Shown: positions 35,316 to 47,530, counted from the first letter of the stretch. The stretch is 64,000 nt of DNA from Serripes groenlandicus (GCA_031761405.1 JASEVX010000011.1:38233700-38297699); one strand, 5' to 3'. Made by a program: numbers and translations. The notes: generated from the sequence alone by a model not told the origin.

Positions 35316-35881
35316 ACATTGGGATGGACGTATTCCAGAAGAAGACATAGTGCCGAACTATCGAATCAAAGACAGTGTTATTGTCACTCAAAGGAATCCG
35401 CCGTTGTTCGAGTTGTTAGCGTCGGGGATTTCAAACCGGGCTGCCCGTGTTCGATTCACAGTCGCGGCACAACGGTCAAAGTGGAGTGTCCTTAGGCAAG
35501 GAACATTTCCTAGCCTAGTACTGGTTTGTTTACCCAGATATCACGAATAAGTGAAATCTCGCCATGATATAACTGAAATAATGTTGAATGCGTAAAACGC
35601 AAATCAAACAAACAAACAAACAAACAAACATTGTCACTCAATATAGTTTCGAAAGTATGATATTTGTTTCATTGTGTTTGAACAATATACTGTCGCGCCT
35701 GAATGATAAAAGAAGATTCAGTCAAGACCGCAACATCTTCTGATGTGTAATCATAAAACACATGCCAATACTTTCAGTGTAAATAAAACCCTTACCATTC
35801 TCCTGTTTTTCGGGTATTAGTTTTTTTCGCCTATGATCGGAGGTATAGGGTGTTTTCACAATGAACAATTACAAGTAATCA

Positions 35882-36077
35882 GATAACCCTCCCTTTTCTA
35901 TATACAACAAATCTTCAGCAGACGACTTTTAAAATATTTTACTCATACGTATACTCTCCAAAATGAAAGATCAATTATTGATTGAAATCATTATGAACAC
36001 TTTCCCATTCTGTCACAATGTGTTTAAAGGTCGTTTGCAGCAAAGGCGTAAGAAAGAGTATGTGTTGGAAAGAGTAG
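35882..36077. repeat. Foldback family B copy
   Basis: ATAACCCTCCC..TATACAAC, TTCAGCAGACGACTTTTAAA at left and TTAAAGGTCGTTTGCAGCAA, TGTTGGAAAGAG at right. Confidence 0.75.
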
Positions 36078-36252
36078 AACAGAAGATCAAAAAGAGTAAG
36101 ACCATATTACACGTGTAAGAAAATGGTAGTCATCAACTATGAACATTCTGAGATTTCAGTCGTATATCTGATGAAACCATATTAGGGGTTAAATGCAAAA
36201 TGTACAACTTCTCCAAGACACATACAAATAAACATCAGAAGAAATAACTTAC

Positions 36253-36366
36253 TGCAATCCCATTCGTCTGATCCGTCCAAACAATCGCTGAATCCGTTAC
36301 ACTTATACTCATCCAAAATGCACTTTCCAGACTCACACTTGAACTCATTGGCGGCGCAGGTAAAAG
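36253..36366 (-). CDS. Exon 19: LDLa repeat 2
   Basis: One complete LDLa repeat on a symmetrical phase 1-1 exon. It shows [20 protein letters not shown], then the [12 protein letters not shown] end, with six cysteines and an intact DGSDE calcium site. Donor GTAAGT. Confidence 0.97.
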
Positions 36367-36469
36367 CTGAATAAATTAACATTTATACATTAACCATTAT
36401 ACATTTCATAAATATTTGTACCGTGACTTTTAAAGAACCTACCAAAGACATAAAGAAGACTCTACGTAA

Positions 36470-37310
36470 AGATGATTTGGCATATATACTTTTCGACGTA
36501 TATACCAATTGACATATAGATGATTCGACGTAAATAAGATTTGAAATATATTCTATTCGGACGTTTATACCAATTGACATATAAATATTTCGACGTATAA
36601 AACAATTGACATATAGACGATTCGACGTAAATAAGATTTGAAATATATACTATTTGGACGTATATACCAATTGACATATAAATATTTCGACGTATATAAC
36701 AATTGACATATAGACGATTAGAAGTAAATAAGATTTGATATATATACTATTCGGACGTATATAACAATTGACATATAGACGATTCGACGTAAATAAGATT
36801 TGAAATATATACTATTCGGACGTATATACCAATTGACATATAGATGATTCGACGTAAATAAGATTTGAAATATATACTATTCGGACGTATATACCAATTG
36901 ACATATAAATATTTCGACGTATATAACAATTGACATATAGACGATTCGAAATTAATAAGATTTGATATATATACTATACGACGTATATAGCAATTGACAT
37001 ATAAATATTTCGACGTATATAACAATTGACATATAGACGATTCGAAATTAATAAGATTTGATATATATACTATACGACGTATATAGCAATTGACATATAG
37101 ACGATTCGAAGTAAAGAAGATTTGATATATATATGCTATACGACGAATATACGAATTGACATATAGACGATTTGACAAAAAAAAAGATTTGACATAATAT
37201 ATACTAAACGACGTATATACCAATTGACATATAGACGATTCGACAAAAAGAAGGTTTGACATATATACTATTCGACGTATATAACATTTGACATATAGAC
37301 GATTCGAATA
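36470..37310. repeat. 60-65-bp minisatellite in intron 18
   Basis: Repeated blocks ACGTATATAACAATTGACAT, ATAGACGATTCGA, AAGTAAATAAGATTTGA and ATATATACTATTCGG, about 13 units with drift. Open repeat frames on minus are an artefact of composition. Confidence 0.92.
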
Positions 37311-37493
37311 ATAAAAGAGTTATACTTATAGAAAGTAGGGTTGTAGTGCCTTACACTGGATATTGATAAAGAAGACGTGACTTCGTCATTTAAACAAAAT
37401 GTTCAATTGCCAATGTATCCGTCACATGTACCACTAAAACACGTTATGTTTCAGACTATATTTCTTGCGACTTGGCTCTTAACGATAGATAAA

Positions 37494-37732
37494 TCTTATG
37501 GACTCTTCGTAATGAATCGACCAAAATTAGCCTGCGCAATCCGCGCAGGCTGATCTGAGCTGACACATTCCGTCTCAGATGGATTGAGGTTAAGAGCATT
37601 GATTCCTAAAACTGAAATTTCACAGGAGGCGAAAAGTGTCTCTCCGGGTTAGCCTACGCGACATACTTAGGCTGATCCGGGTCGATATTTTACTCATGGC
37701 CATAATGTTGGTTTTCTCGCGGAACGGCTCAT
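37494..37732. repeat. Foldback MITE family A, copy 6
   Basis: CTTATGGACTCTTCGTAATG at left (outer end eroded), GGTTTTCTCGCGGAACGGCT at right. Confidence 0.85.
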
Positions 37733-38176
37733 TTTAATATTTGTACGGATTGTTTGCACTACACATTGGTTTAAATAGATTCTGAAACAGAAACACTTTT
37801 CTAAGTTAAACGGTAAGATTTAGTGTTCATTCAATACATGACAAGTTTGATCGAAGACTGATCTCCTTTAAATCATACCCACATACTTCGCTGTACGTAT
37901 ATTGGTTCTGACTACCCCTCATATAGGGTCGTCTCTGATTGACGTAATAAACGTGAATACTTATGAGCAAGCGCTCGGTTTTCACGTCCACAGTAATCAC
38001 ACGATACAACAAACGCCCATGTTTTACAATCGGACCGCTCGACAATATTGTTTATTTATATGGGTTAAACGCAAAGGTCAATCTGAGATGACCTGTATTG
38101 GGCAGTCATCATATATATATATATACAAGGCAGCGAAGTTTAGGTCTGGTTTTAATGAGATTGATTAAAGACTTAC

Positions 38177-38337
38177 TGCAGTTGACTTCGTCACTGTTGT
38201 CGTCACAGTCTATAATACCGTCACACACGTACGACATACTGATACACTCGCCATTAGTGCACGTGAACTCATCTTGCTCACAGATTTCTGTGCAGTTTTC
38301 AAATGTTGTACATTCCATTTGTCCAATAACACACGTG
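38177..38337 (-). CDS. Exon 18: end of E3 and LDLa repeat 1
   Basis: [16 protein letters not shown] closes the E unit. [20 protein letters not shown] and then [15 protein letters not shown] form a six-cysteine LDL-receptor class A repeat with the calcium-binding D-x-x-D-x-SDE signature. Phase 2 in, 1 out, donor GTAAGT. This exon physically couples the D3 head to the LDLa string. Confidence 0.96.
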
Positions 38338-38429
38338 CTGTAAACATGTGAAAAACACATAAACATCGCAGTAAAAGCAGACAAATATTCACCTGTTATT
38401 GAGCAATGCCCTTCCAAAAGCAAACCCTG

Positions 38430-39075
38430 CCATAAGTTCATTGAAACTACAAAGTAGCTGTAATTTGATTGGTGGATTGACAATCGTGAGTTACCAATCT
38501 GTTTAACTGAATGCATAGCTGACGTTATAGTAGCTGTTATTTGATTGGTGGATTGACAACCGTGAGTTAACAAACTTTTTCACTGAACGCAGGGCTGACT
38601 TTATAGTAGCTGAAATTTGATTGGTGGATTGACTATCATGCGTTACCAAAACTGTTTCATTCAACGCAGGGCTGACTCCATTTTAGCTGTTATTTGATTG
38701 GTGTATTGACAATCATGAGTTACCAAACGGTTTCATTGAACGCAGGGCTGATTCTATTGGAGCTGTTATTTGATTGGTGGATTGACAATCATGAGTTACC
38801 AAACTGTTTCACAGATCGCAGGGCTGACTCTATTGTAGCTGTTATTTGATTGTTGGATTGTCAATCATGAGCTACCAAACTGTTTCACTGAACGCAGGGC
38901 TAATTTTATAAATAGTATATAATAGCTGACTTTATAGTAGTTGAAATCTGATTGGTGGATTGACAATCGTGAGCTTTCAATCTGTGTCATTGCAGGGCTG
39001 ACTTTATAGTAGTTGAAATTTTGATTGGTGGATTTACAATCGTGATCCAATCTGCTTCACTGAACACAGAGCTGA
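38430..39075. repeat. About 76-bp minisatellite in intron 17
   Basis: Units contain GCTGTTATTTGATTGGTGGA, TTGACAATCATGAGTTACCA, AACTGTTTCACTGAACGCAG and GGCTGACTTTATAGTA, about nine copies. Confidence 0.92.
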
Positions 39076-39321
39076 TAGCATTGCTAATTACTTTGGATGA
39101 ACACATTAATCCTTTTTTACAATTGAGTTGACAAGTGTAGGGAAATGATCAATTTTCACATATACTGCACATGTCAAATGCTTCGTAAATGATTTTTGAG
39201 ACGTATTAATGAACTGTGCAGAGCCAAATTAATCGCAGTGCATGCGAAAGTAATCTGGATCTACAATTCTCGCGAATGCCCTAATATTGGATTTCCCTAG
39301 ACACCGTTTAAGTGGACTTAC

Positions 39322-39418
39322 CAATTTTTACACCCATTTACAATAATAGTGGCACCAGCTGGATATTCTAAACCGTTAGTCATGCAAGGGCACTCATCAG
39401 CCGGGATACAGCTGTCAC
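39322..39418 (-). CDS. Exon 17: end of TIL and E start of D3
   Basis: DSCIPADECPCMTNGLEYP then GATIIVNGCKN: the C-x(3)-x-x-C-x-C and G-x-x-x-x-x-x-C-x-x-C link. Phase 1 in, 2 out, donor GTAAGT. It joins exon 18 through a split Cys codon. Confidence 0.9.
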
Positions 39419-39794
39419 CTGTAACATTAATCTAAGCATGAACTTATGGAACATGAACAACGGCTACAGCGGGACTTTCTTGCTTGTCCTTAATACCGTT
39501 TAACGCTGATTTCATCAGCATTTATTGGATATATTACTTGTATATGCTGAAACCATCAATTAAGTCGTGATGCCTTTCCCGCATTCTTTTGCGCAAAGAG
39601 GGTATCCCGGTACAACCATCTTTACGGTATTTAATATGACCCGAGCCCGGGTCTAGTGCCCACGTGGCGGACGTTCTAAGCAGAGAACAACTGTATCGGT
39701 AACAAAGATCTTCGTACAAAATCATTCTCCAATACAAGAACATCAATCCGTTAATCAATAGCCAACGCCAAAGATACCAGAACATTTTGTAGTT

Positions 39795-39991
39795 TCAGAG
39801 GACTAGATAAGGAGGAGTGAACTGGTCTTTTCCAATCCATATCTCTCTTATGACTCCATTAATCCCTATGTTGTGGGTACTTAAAAGAATCGTTCCACTG
39901 AGACGATTCTTTTGAATACCCACAACATTGGGTTTTAGGTTCAAATAAGGATTTGTTGGATGTGAAATACTCTTCTTATCTAGAGCTCTGT
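39795..39991. repeat. Foldback family D, copy 1
   Basis: CAGAGGACTAGATAAGGAGG pairs with CTTCTTATCTAGAGCTCTG. The centre is a hairpin, ATGTTGTGGGTACTTAAAAG..AATCG against CGATTCTTTTGAATACCCAC..AACAT. Copies at 45918, 47405, 48131 and 61802. Confidence 0.85.
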
Positions 39992-40229
39992 AATAAGTTT
40001 TTAAAAAGGAATGCCAATTACGCTCCAATTTCTTTAGGCTCTGTATAACAAATATGTTATATGCATATGATATGTTTTTCGTGTCGGGCGCTTTTTCCTG
40101 GATGACGTCTATTCTTTATCAAAGAAAAAGTATCCCCCGTTACGGCCATATGATATAACGTTTTTAGGGAAGTTTGTTATGTTAATTTTAATACAATATT
40201 GAGAACAGGGTCTAATTCGACAAAGCTTA

Positions 40230-40475
40230 CTTAACCCTAAGTTATACTTTTGAAAAACTTAAAAGCATATTTCCTCATTTTTGTTTCCCTAAAAAAAATG
40301 CCTAAGTATTTCATTTCTTAAAAAGTATTGTTAGTCAGTAAGGGAACTATTACGTCAATTTAGTCATTTACTAAAATACATTTTACCATTTATGCTTAAC
40401 AAAATATTAGGTGAAATGGTAAAATGTACACTTTATTCATTAAGTATTACTTATCACTAATTTAGGTTGGTTGAA
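40230..40475. repeat. Dispersed repeat family J, copy 2
   Basis: Shares CCCTAAAAAAAATGCC, AAGTATTTCATTTCTTAA and CAAAATATTAGGTG with 10290-10500. Confidence 0.6.
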
Positions 40476-40868
40476 TTTGACCCATGGAACATTCTGCTTC
40501 ACTGGACCTTCGATGATTGGACATCGCGCAGGCCGATTTTCTTTGCGACCTAACAACCAGTAAAGTCTTACACGCATCCAGGAAAACATTGAAGAACGAT
40601 TTTGACACCCATAATAGTTCGCAATTGCGGTATAATGTGACACGATTTTCGTATGCAGTCATTACAGATCGGTATTGATCTTGGGCTTGTCGGTCATAAT
40701 CACCGGACATTCTGACCTCTTCCGTCATCTGACGGAAATCGCCACGCTTATATATAATATATTGATACCGACATCACCTGGTAATCATCGAACCAATTTG
40801 ATGTGTTCTACCTAAAATTAAACGTCGTGTCTTGAATCAAAAGTTTAATAAATGACAGGGTTACATAC

Positions 40869-41018
40869 CCGCGTGTATATATCCCGATGGACAGAAACAT
40901 CCCTCCACACACGATGTAGCATTACAATACGGGTCAGGCTCATCTCCGATGTTCTGACAGGTTTGTGGACAGGGGGAGCCACATGCAATGTAAGCCAATC
41001 CGTTATCACACTGCATCG
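40869..41018 (-). CDS. Exon 16: TIL domain of D3
   Basis: MQCDNGLAYIACGSPCPQTC, then PYCNATSCVEGCFCPSGYI: a complete TIL cysteine ladder. Phase 1-1, 50 codons, donor GTATGT. Confidence 0.94.
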
Positions 41019-41377
41019 CTGTTAAACCAAAGTCACAACATTAATTCGATTGGAATAATAATCAATCACATAATAAGCAGATTTCAGAAATTAATTTATC
41101 TGCTAAAATCAACTATTTATATAAATGCACCAGTGTGTCCATAGAGATATGATAATTTCATGTCTTCGTGTTAAGAATTAACGACAAAATAATTGTAATC
41201 TAATCTGCAAAAGTAATTTTGAAACGAATCTTAAGAAAAAAATATTTTTTACTAAAATTTACAATAACAATCTTTGTCATTTATAACTTACAAACATTGA
41301 ATCTTTAAATCAAACTTACAACAAAGTAGTTTGCTGTTTCCGGTAACAAAATTCCATTTTAAAAATAAAAAACTTAC

Positions 41378-41487
41378 GGCAAAGTCTTTGATGTCTCCAT
41401 CGGACAGGGAAACCAAGGTCGTTACATTTCTCTCCAAAATTCGCAATCGAAGTACAGAGACATTCACAATCGCCACCCTTGTCACAT
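41378..41487 (-). CDS. Exon 15: C-terminal half of C8 of D3
   Basis: GGDCECLCTSIANFGEKC followed by DLGFPVRWRHQRLC: the CLC-x-x-IA-x-(F/Y)-x-x-x-C and G-x-x-V-x-WR-x(3)-LC signatures of C8. Phase 2 in, 1 out, donor GTAAGT. Confidence 0.95.
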
Positions 41488-41904
41488 CTGAAGTTAATCG
41501 TTAATATTATATTAAAGATTCAATAACAGTCGCCTTATCCAAAATACATTATATAAATATTGCATGGCTTCCAGTTTGACAGTACATATTATTATACCTC
41601 ACGTGACTTTGTAATGTTAAATTCTCATATACTCATCACGGGAAATTTCTTACTGTCTCATGCTAACAGGGGAAAGAAAAAACAAGTTTAACAGTTTAGC
41701 AGTATACTGTTACATCGCACGAGCGTCTACAATGTTTGTCATCCACGTGCATAACGTCATTTAAACAAATAACGTCACCGTTTAGACGCGCGAGCCATGT
41801 AAAAGTATACTGTTAAGCGCTCAAAAACGTACTATTAGCATGATACAGTAAGAAATTGCCCATGTTAACCTCCCCTATTAAGGTAAAGAAACAATTGAAT
41901 CCAC

Positions 41905-42697
41905 TTGTAATTTTGTTCGGTATAATAAAATAAATATTGCATGGCCTCGGATAACAGTATTTTCCTCATGTTGACAATATGTACTGTCAAACTGAAAGCC
42001 ATGCACTATTTATATTTATCACATAACTTGCACTCCAGGAGTGACATAAAACAGTGACATAAATATCATATGTAACTAGTTACATAAATAGCCGACTCAC
42101 AGCACGTATGTGACGTCACTCCAGTGTGACGTCACTTTAAATGACATCATATTGTTTACAAATTGTTCTGAATTTCGGCATTTATTAAAAATATTGTTTA
42201 AACAGAAAAAATCTAGATAAATGAAATGTTATAAGTGCCTTGTTGCTAATTTTGTATAAAATCAAAAGGTTATTAATAGGGACTACATTTTACAGTGGAA
42301 GTATGCATTTGAACTTCGGGGTGAACTTCGGTCACTGTTTATATGAGGACGAAGAAAGATCGATTTAAAGATTGAAAACAATCTTTTTATGGTGTTATGT
42401 GATACATAGAATCCTACATTCATGCTTATGTGATATTGTTTTTTTATGAAACTCGTCGACTGAAACGAATATGACGCTCGGAAGAGCCTCGCGTCATATT
42501 ATTTCAGTCGACTCGTTTCATAAAAACAATAACAAATAAGCACTCATGTAAGATCCTCTATATTGCGAACATAAGGAAAATACTGTTACCTGAGGCGAAG
42601 CCGAGGTTAACACTATTCACCCGAATGTTGACAATATGTACTGTCACACTGGAAGCCATGCACTATTTATTTTATTATACCGAACAAAATTACAAGT
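41905..42697. repeat. Inner foldback nested in F
   Basis: Left arm CTTGTAATTTTGTTCGGTAT, AATAAAATAAATATTGCATG; right arm GCCATGCACTATTTATTTTA, TTATACCGAACAAAATTACA. Its CATGGCTTCCAGTTTGACAG arm segment also occurs just outside F at 41560-41585. Confidence 0.88.
42410..42553. repeat. Third-level palindrome
   Basis: CATTCATGCTTATGTG / TTTTTTATGAAACTCGTCGA / CTGAA..AATATGACGC pairs with GCGTCATATTATTTCAGTCG / ACTCGTTTCATAAAAACAAT / AAATAAGCACTCATG. Confidence 0.85.
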
Positions 42698-42999
42698 TTT
42701 TAAATTTAATCTGTACCCTTATTTTGAGCTGAACATGGGTACTACAATACTACAATATAACACCACGTATGAATATACCGGTTAACAGTATACTGTTACA
42801 TGGCACGCGCGTCTAAACGGTGACTTTTTTTTTTTAATGACGTCATGCACGTGTATGACCAACATTTTAGACGTGCGTGCCATGTAACAGTATACTGTTA
42901 ACCGGTCAAAAACGTACTGTTAGCATGAGGCAATAAGAAATTGCCCATGATGAGTATATGAGAATTTAACATTACAAAATCACGTGAGGTATAATAATA

Positions 43000-44120
43000 G
43001 AAAATATCTACGTTGATATCAGTAATCATTGTTTTCACTGATTCATTTCAAGTTATCGCGGTGCTTCTGTGGTTATTTACATTTATATCATAAATGACGT
43101 CGCCAGCGTGAAATAACGTCATTCTATATTTTTCGGTATATAACTAGTGTAATAACAATGCTACATGTACGTAACGTCATAATGAAAAGCATTGAAAATA
43201 ACCGCGCTATATAGCGACGTTATATATATTTTGCTCTAATAATCGTCAGTTTGGAATTTATGATATAAATAGAAACATAACATTCGTGGTCATTCAATAA
43301 AACATTTTATTAAACTCGTTTTCTAAAATGTCGTATTGAATGACCACTCATGTAATATCCTCTATTTAATGCTGGCACGTTTCTCCCGACACCAGCGCAT
43401 CATTCCTAAGTATATGTTCGCAATCCTGAGCACCAAAGATGGAAGCCAACTCTACCATTTTGAAAGTATTCAATATGTCAGGACCGGGGATTGAACCCTT
43501 AACTCCCGCTGTCGATGCGGAAAAATGTTCTAACCGATAGATACGTTTTACTCATGTTATTAAACCCTTATTTGACTGCCAACACCTATGTTGATGTGGT
43601 GCCCGCTATTGATCATGTTCGTGACAATGACGTATATTCGTATTCAACAGTCATATAAGTTATAATTCGTATTCGTAATACATTGTTCCCACAACTACAA
43701 TAATTATCTCCCGTGTCGGCCATTTTGATAGGCAAATTTACTATATGTTGTATAGAGAAATATAAAATATAGTAAAATTTAACAATTTGTATGTGCAAAA
43801 ATAATTAAAGCCATAAGTCGATATAATCATATCATACAAAGGCATCAACTACATATGGTTGTCAAACTCAAATTCCTTGATGGTTTCCTTATTATCACAT
43901 TTTCTTAAAATATTCTATATTAATGCTCATCATATTTGCCTATCAAAATGGCAGACAAGGGAGATAATTAGTGTGGTGGTGGGAACTATGTTTTCATACA
44001 GTATCACACTTTCTGAATGGAAACACCATATGGTTTAGTCAATCAGAAATTGTGATGCTTTGCTGTTGTGGAACGGTCCTATTTCCTTCACCGTTACGAG
44101 GTCCCTATCCGACAGAAACA
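43000..44120. other. Intron 14 remainder with palindrome and SINE debris
   Basis: GTGGTCATTCAATAAAACAT at 43287 pairs with the 43330-43347 arm. SINE-like reverse fragment at about 43420-43545. The rest is AT-rich with no coding signal. Confidence 0.55.
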
Positions 44121-44124
44121 TTAC

Positions 44125-44264
44125 CTGCAGGCGTCAAAGAGACAATCGTTGTAATAATCCGTTAGCATATCCTGGGGCATGGCCGCTCGACATTCCGAGA
44201 ACACGTCTCCTTCTACCATGATATTACAGGAATCTGTTGCCCACGTCTCTCTGTGTTCTACCCC
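44125..44264 (-). CDS. Exon 14: N-terminal half of C8 of D3
   Basis: WATDSCNIMVEGDVFSEC followed by YYNDCLFDAC matches the C8 pattern (C-x(n)-F-x-x-C ... Y-x-x-C-x-x-D-x-C). Phase 0 in, 2 out, GTAATG donor. Confidence 0.92.
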
Positions 44265-44723
44265 CTGTAATAAGTAGTGATGTGTCACATTATGTTAGTG
44301 CAGCAATTGCAGGAAATGAATATAACGGAATATCAGGAATATAGCACCAATTTGCTCGCCAAATAGTTCATTCTGCACGGCGAGGGTAAACATAATCAAA
44401 TGATAATGATAAAAGCACCAACGTCTTATTTTTTCTATCCCCTGTAATTCGTAATGGTGCACTACATTAAGATTAAGTCAGTGCAGCAATTGAAGAATAT
44501 GACGCTAACGTCAATGTCTAGATGTGGTCTACCTCCTGTAATCAGTGATGGTGCATCGCATTATGTTAGTGCTACAATTGCAGAGCAAGAATCTAACGTC
44601 CGGGTCGCTTTGTTTCAGACTTCCTATATAATTGATATTGTTGTTTTACTTTATCTCAGTGTTACAATGGCAACACGGCAAGGTCTTTCTGTGTTTTACA
44701 CCCTTTAATTAGTATTGTAGTGT

Positions 44724-45120
44724 ATGAGCCGTCCCACGAGAAGACAAACATTGTAGACTCTGCGTTAAGTATCGACCCGGATCAGCCAAAGCATGCCGCG
44801 CAGGCTTCTCCGGATAGACACTTTTCGCCTCCTGTTGATTTTCTGTATCAGTAATAATTACTCTATACACCTATTCCCCCTGAGACGGAATATGTCGACC
44901 CGGATCAGTCTGCGCGGACTGCGCAGCTGATCTGGGTCGATACATTACGCAGATGCCATACAGTAACCCGGACAAATACTATTCGCCTCCTATGGATTTT
45001 ATGTTTCAGGAATCATTTCTCTCTATTTCTATCGCCCGAATGCGTCGGCCCGGATTAGCCTGCACGGATTGCCCTTGCTGATACTTTACGCAGAATCCAT
45101 ACTATTGGTTTTCTCGTGGA
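44724..45120. repeat. Foldback MITE family A, long copy with internal duplication
   Basis: ATGAGCCGTCCCACGAGAAG start and TTGGTTTTCTCGTGGA end. The block GATTTT..TGTTTCAGGAATCAT / CTATTTCTATCGCCC / CGGATTAGCCTGC is present twice, making the copy about 400 bp instead of 250. Confidence 0.85.
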
Positions 45121-45599
45121 CAAAAGAATAGTATAAAGCTATGCATTATACGAATATTAGAAGAATGCATACAACACCTTTGTATATTAGTGATACATGA
45201 TATAATGTAGACTCAAACTCGAACATGTGATACTTCGAATGAATCGTTTAACTCGATCCGATTCCTTGAACTGCTATGGCTTTTATAAACAGCGTAGCAG
45301 TAGTTTGGTTAGATCTGATTGGTAAATATAACTGCTCCTGTCGTGTTTTCTTAATATAATGGCTTGTTGTTCATAATAAACGTTTAACCACAAATGAAAT
45401 ACAAAACTGAACATACAACAATTAATTTAACATACATCGACGGATATCTCGATTGAGGTCTATACTCGAAGTATTGTATTGGTATTTTTAACTTCGATTT
45501 ATCGCTAGTCCATTGTGGATAAAAACAAAGGTATATACACAAATATACAGTAGATACACCTAAGACGGAGTATTACACCTTTATAAGAATCAAGTACCG

Positions 45600-45845
45600 T
45601 CTCGGCCGTGTAGTGGTATAGAGTCGGCCTCGGGTGCGGGGGGACGCGTGTTTGATCCCCGGTCGGGTCATACCAAATACTTTAAAAATGGTAGTAATGT
45701 CTGCCCTCCTTGGCGCTCGGGGTTTCGGGATTAGCATTACGACTGACTGGCTGGTGTCAGGCAAAATAGACGAGTGTTACTGGTAACTTACTCAGGAAAC
45801 GACGTGATATAACTAAACACTTGTTGAAAGCTGCGTTAAACACCA
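45600..45845 (+). mobile_element. tRNA-derived SINE, copy 2
   Basis: CTCGGCCGTGTAGTGGTATA (A-box), GCGTGTTTGATCCCCGGTC (B-box), then a body identical in order to 29437-29660, ending TTGTTGAAAGCTGCGTTAAA. Confidence 0.8.
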
Positions 45846-45917
45846 AACAATCAAATAATCAATCGATCAATTGTAATATTCAATATATCGATATTGAGAC
45901 GAATGCCTATTAAATAC

Positions 45918-46114
45918 ACAGAGCTCTAGATAAGGGGCGTTTTGCATGTTCTAAAATCCTTATTTTACCCCGTAACCCTATGTTGTAGATACTCAAAAGA
46001 ATCGCCTAAATGAGACGATTCTGTAAAGTACCCACGCCATAGGACTTACTTGGATTATAAGAGAGATTTCTTGGTTAAAACAGCTGTTTAGCCCTCTTTA
46101 TCTGAACCTCTGTA
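45918..46114. repeat. Foldback family D, copy 2
   Basis: GAGCTCTAGATAAGGGGCGT start, the central CAAAAGAATCG..CGATTCTGT hairpin and CTCTTTATCTGAACCTCTG end. It lies 27 bp from the exon 13 donor. Confidence 0.8.
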
Positions 46115-46140
46115 TAATACAGTTGTATCTATAAACTTAC

Positions 46141-46334
46141 ATAACATGGTGATAGTTCATGTGGGTCGAGAATCGATATGTCAGCACAAGCAGAACTCTT
46201 CTTGTATGAGTTTCCAAATTCCACTTCATTACTGTATTTTTTCATATCGTCCGATGCCTGACCGTTATAGTTTCCACAAAGTCCACTTACCCTGTCCTTC
46301 CATTCTTGACTCAAGTGAATAAACACTCGAGTGC
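46141..46334 (-). CDS. Exon 13: end of VWD of D3
   Basis: TRVFIHLSQEWKDRVSGLC then GNYNGQASDDM is the VWD C-terminal signature (V-x-GLCGNYNG-x-x-x-DD), followed by EFGNSYKKSSAC. As in D2, the residue before GLC is not Cys (Ser here). Phase 1 in, 0 out, donor GTAAGT. Confidence 0.95.
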
Positions 46335-46530
46335 CTGTTAAATTGAACATAAAGTAAACATGTATGACGCCTAAGTATAGTAGATTGCATAATAAATACA
46401 TTGACAAATTATACCGTGTAAAATTAAGTATGCATAAATTGGATGCATTGTTATGTTGTAATAACAAAAGCACTTTAACAGATGTAGACTTGACATAAGA
46501 TTTAATTGCTTATATTCTTAGTTTAATCAA

Positions 46531-46612
46531 TAATCAGTTATATTCGTATCAGTTATATTCGTATCAGTTATATTCGTATCACTTATATTCGTATCAGTTA
46601 TATTCGTATCTT
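46531..46612. repeat. 15-bp minisatellite, five copies
   Basis: Unit GTATCAGTTATATTC repeated about five times. Confidence 0.9.
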
Positions 46613-46776
46613 TAGTACTTTGCAAAGAAGTTTGTTAATATGATCATTTTGATTTCCTATCCTTTAGCATCGAACTTTAATGGGATGCTATTATAACAAT
46701 ACATATTAAATATTCAAAGGTATTATCATTTACCAATTGTAGCACCATACTCAGTATGTATGGACGAGAGAGTGTA

Positions 46777-47022
46777 TCGAGGGGTTGGCGTGAAACGGTT
46801 GTAACTTAAAACCTATTTTGAAAACACTGGTTTAGGGGCAATTTTGACCCCTTTGTAAACAATGCAAATTTAGGTGCCATTGCTCAGAACGAGCAATGGC
46901 ACCTAAATTTACATTGTTTACCAAGAAAAATGATTTAACGCTTATAAAGACTTTATGGCGAGGTGATTAACCTTGTAAAAAAATACCAATTTTAGTTACA
47001 ATCGTTTCACGCCACGCTCTCG
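46777..47022. mobile_element. TIR element family C, copy 2 (246 bp)
   Basis: TCGAGGGGTTGGCGTGAAAC..GGTTGTAACT at left, AGTTACAATCGTTTCACGCC at right, with the same centre as 26527-26774. GTAT flanks both sides, a possible 4-bp target duplication. Confidence 0.93.
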
Positions 47023-47410
47023 GTATGTGTGTTTATGCGTGTGTTTGAGTGATTAATAGAGACCTTGACAATTGTATTAAATATATCTTTATTGTAAAAT
47101 TATTCTTGACTATGTTCTATTTATTGTCGAATAAAGTTTATGTTCTGTTCTCTTCTTTAAAATGTATGTCATTGCGTCTTAAAAATAATTAATTAAAACC
47201 TAGAATCGAACGCAACACCTCTTGTTCTTGGGGTTTAAGGCAGTTTTCAGCAATTTTTCTTTCAGTCATATCACGATAGCCAGGTCATGTGTTTCCTAAC
47301 TGTCGTACATAAGTACTATACAGAACAGTATTTCCAGTATAGAACACTAACGTGTAGTTAAAACTGCTAGCTCAATAGCAGGGGTCTTTAAGTACCCCAT
47401 AGCATACACA

Positions 47411-47530
47411 GAGCCCTAGATAGGAGAACTATAACACAGCCAAATCATTGCTTGACCTTTACAACCCTATCTTTTGAGTACCCACACCATAAGGTTTTGT
47501 TCAGTCATAAGAGAGATATTCGTGATAAAC
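47411..47530. repeat. Foldback family D, partial copy
   Basis: GAGCCCTAGATAGGAGAACT, CTTTTGAGTACCCACACCAT and CATAAGAGAGATATTCGTG match copies 1 and 2. Confidence 0.65.

Larger units (their letters stand above)
41588..42999. repeat. Outer foldback F (1.4 kb) with nested elements
   Basis: TATTATTATACCTCACGTGA at left pairs with the reverse complement at the right end. The arms extend at least 90 bp (AATGTTAAATTCTCATATAC, CATGCTAAC) and further in there is a second pairing segment (ACAGTATACTGTTACAT..GCACG). Between the arms sits an independent foldback (41905-42697). Confidence 0.92.

Noticed and set aside
36383..37262. Minus-strand frames with RIVYISNLIYVESSICQL repeats
   Set aside because: Generated by the 60-65-bp minisatellite; no splice sites or relation to the gene's domains.
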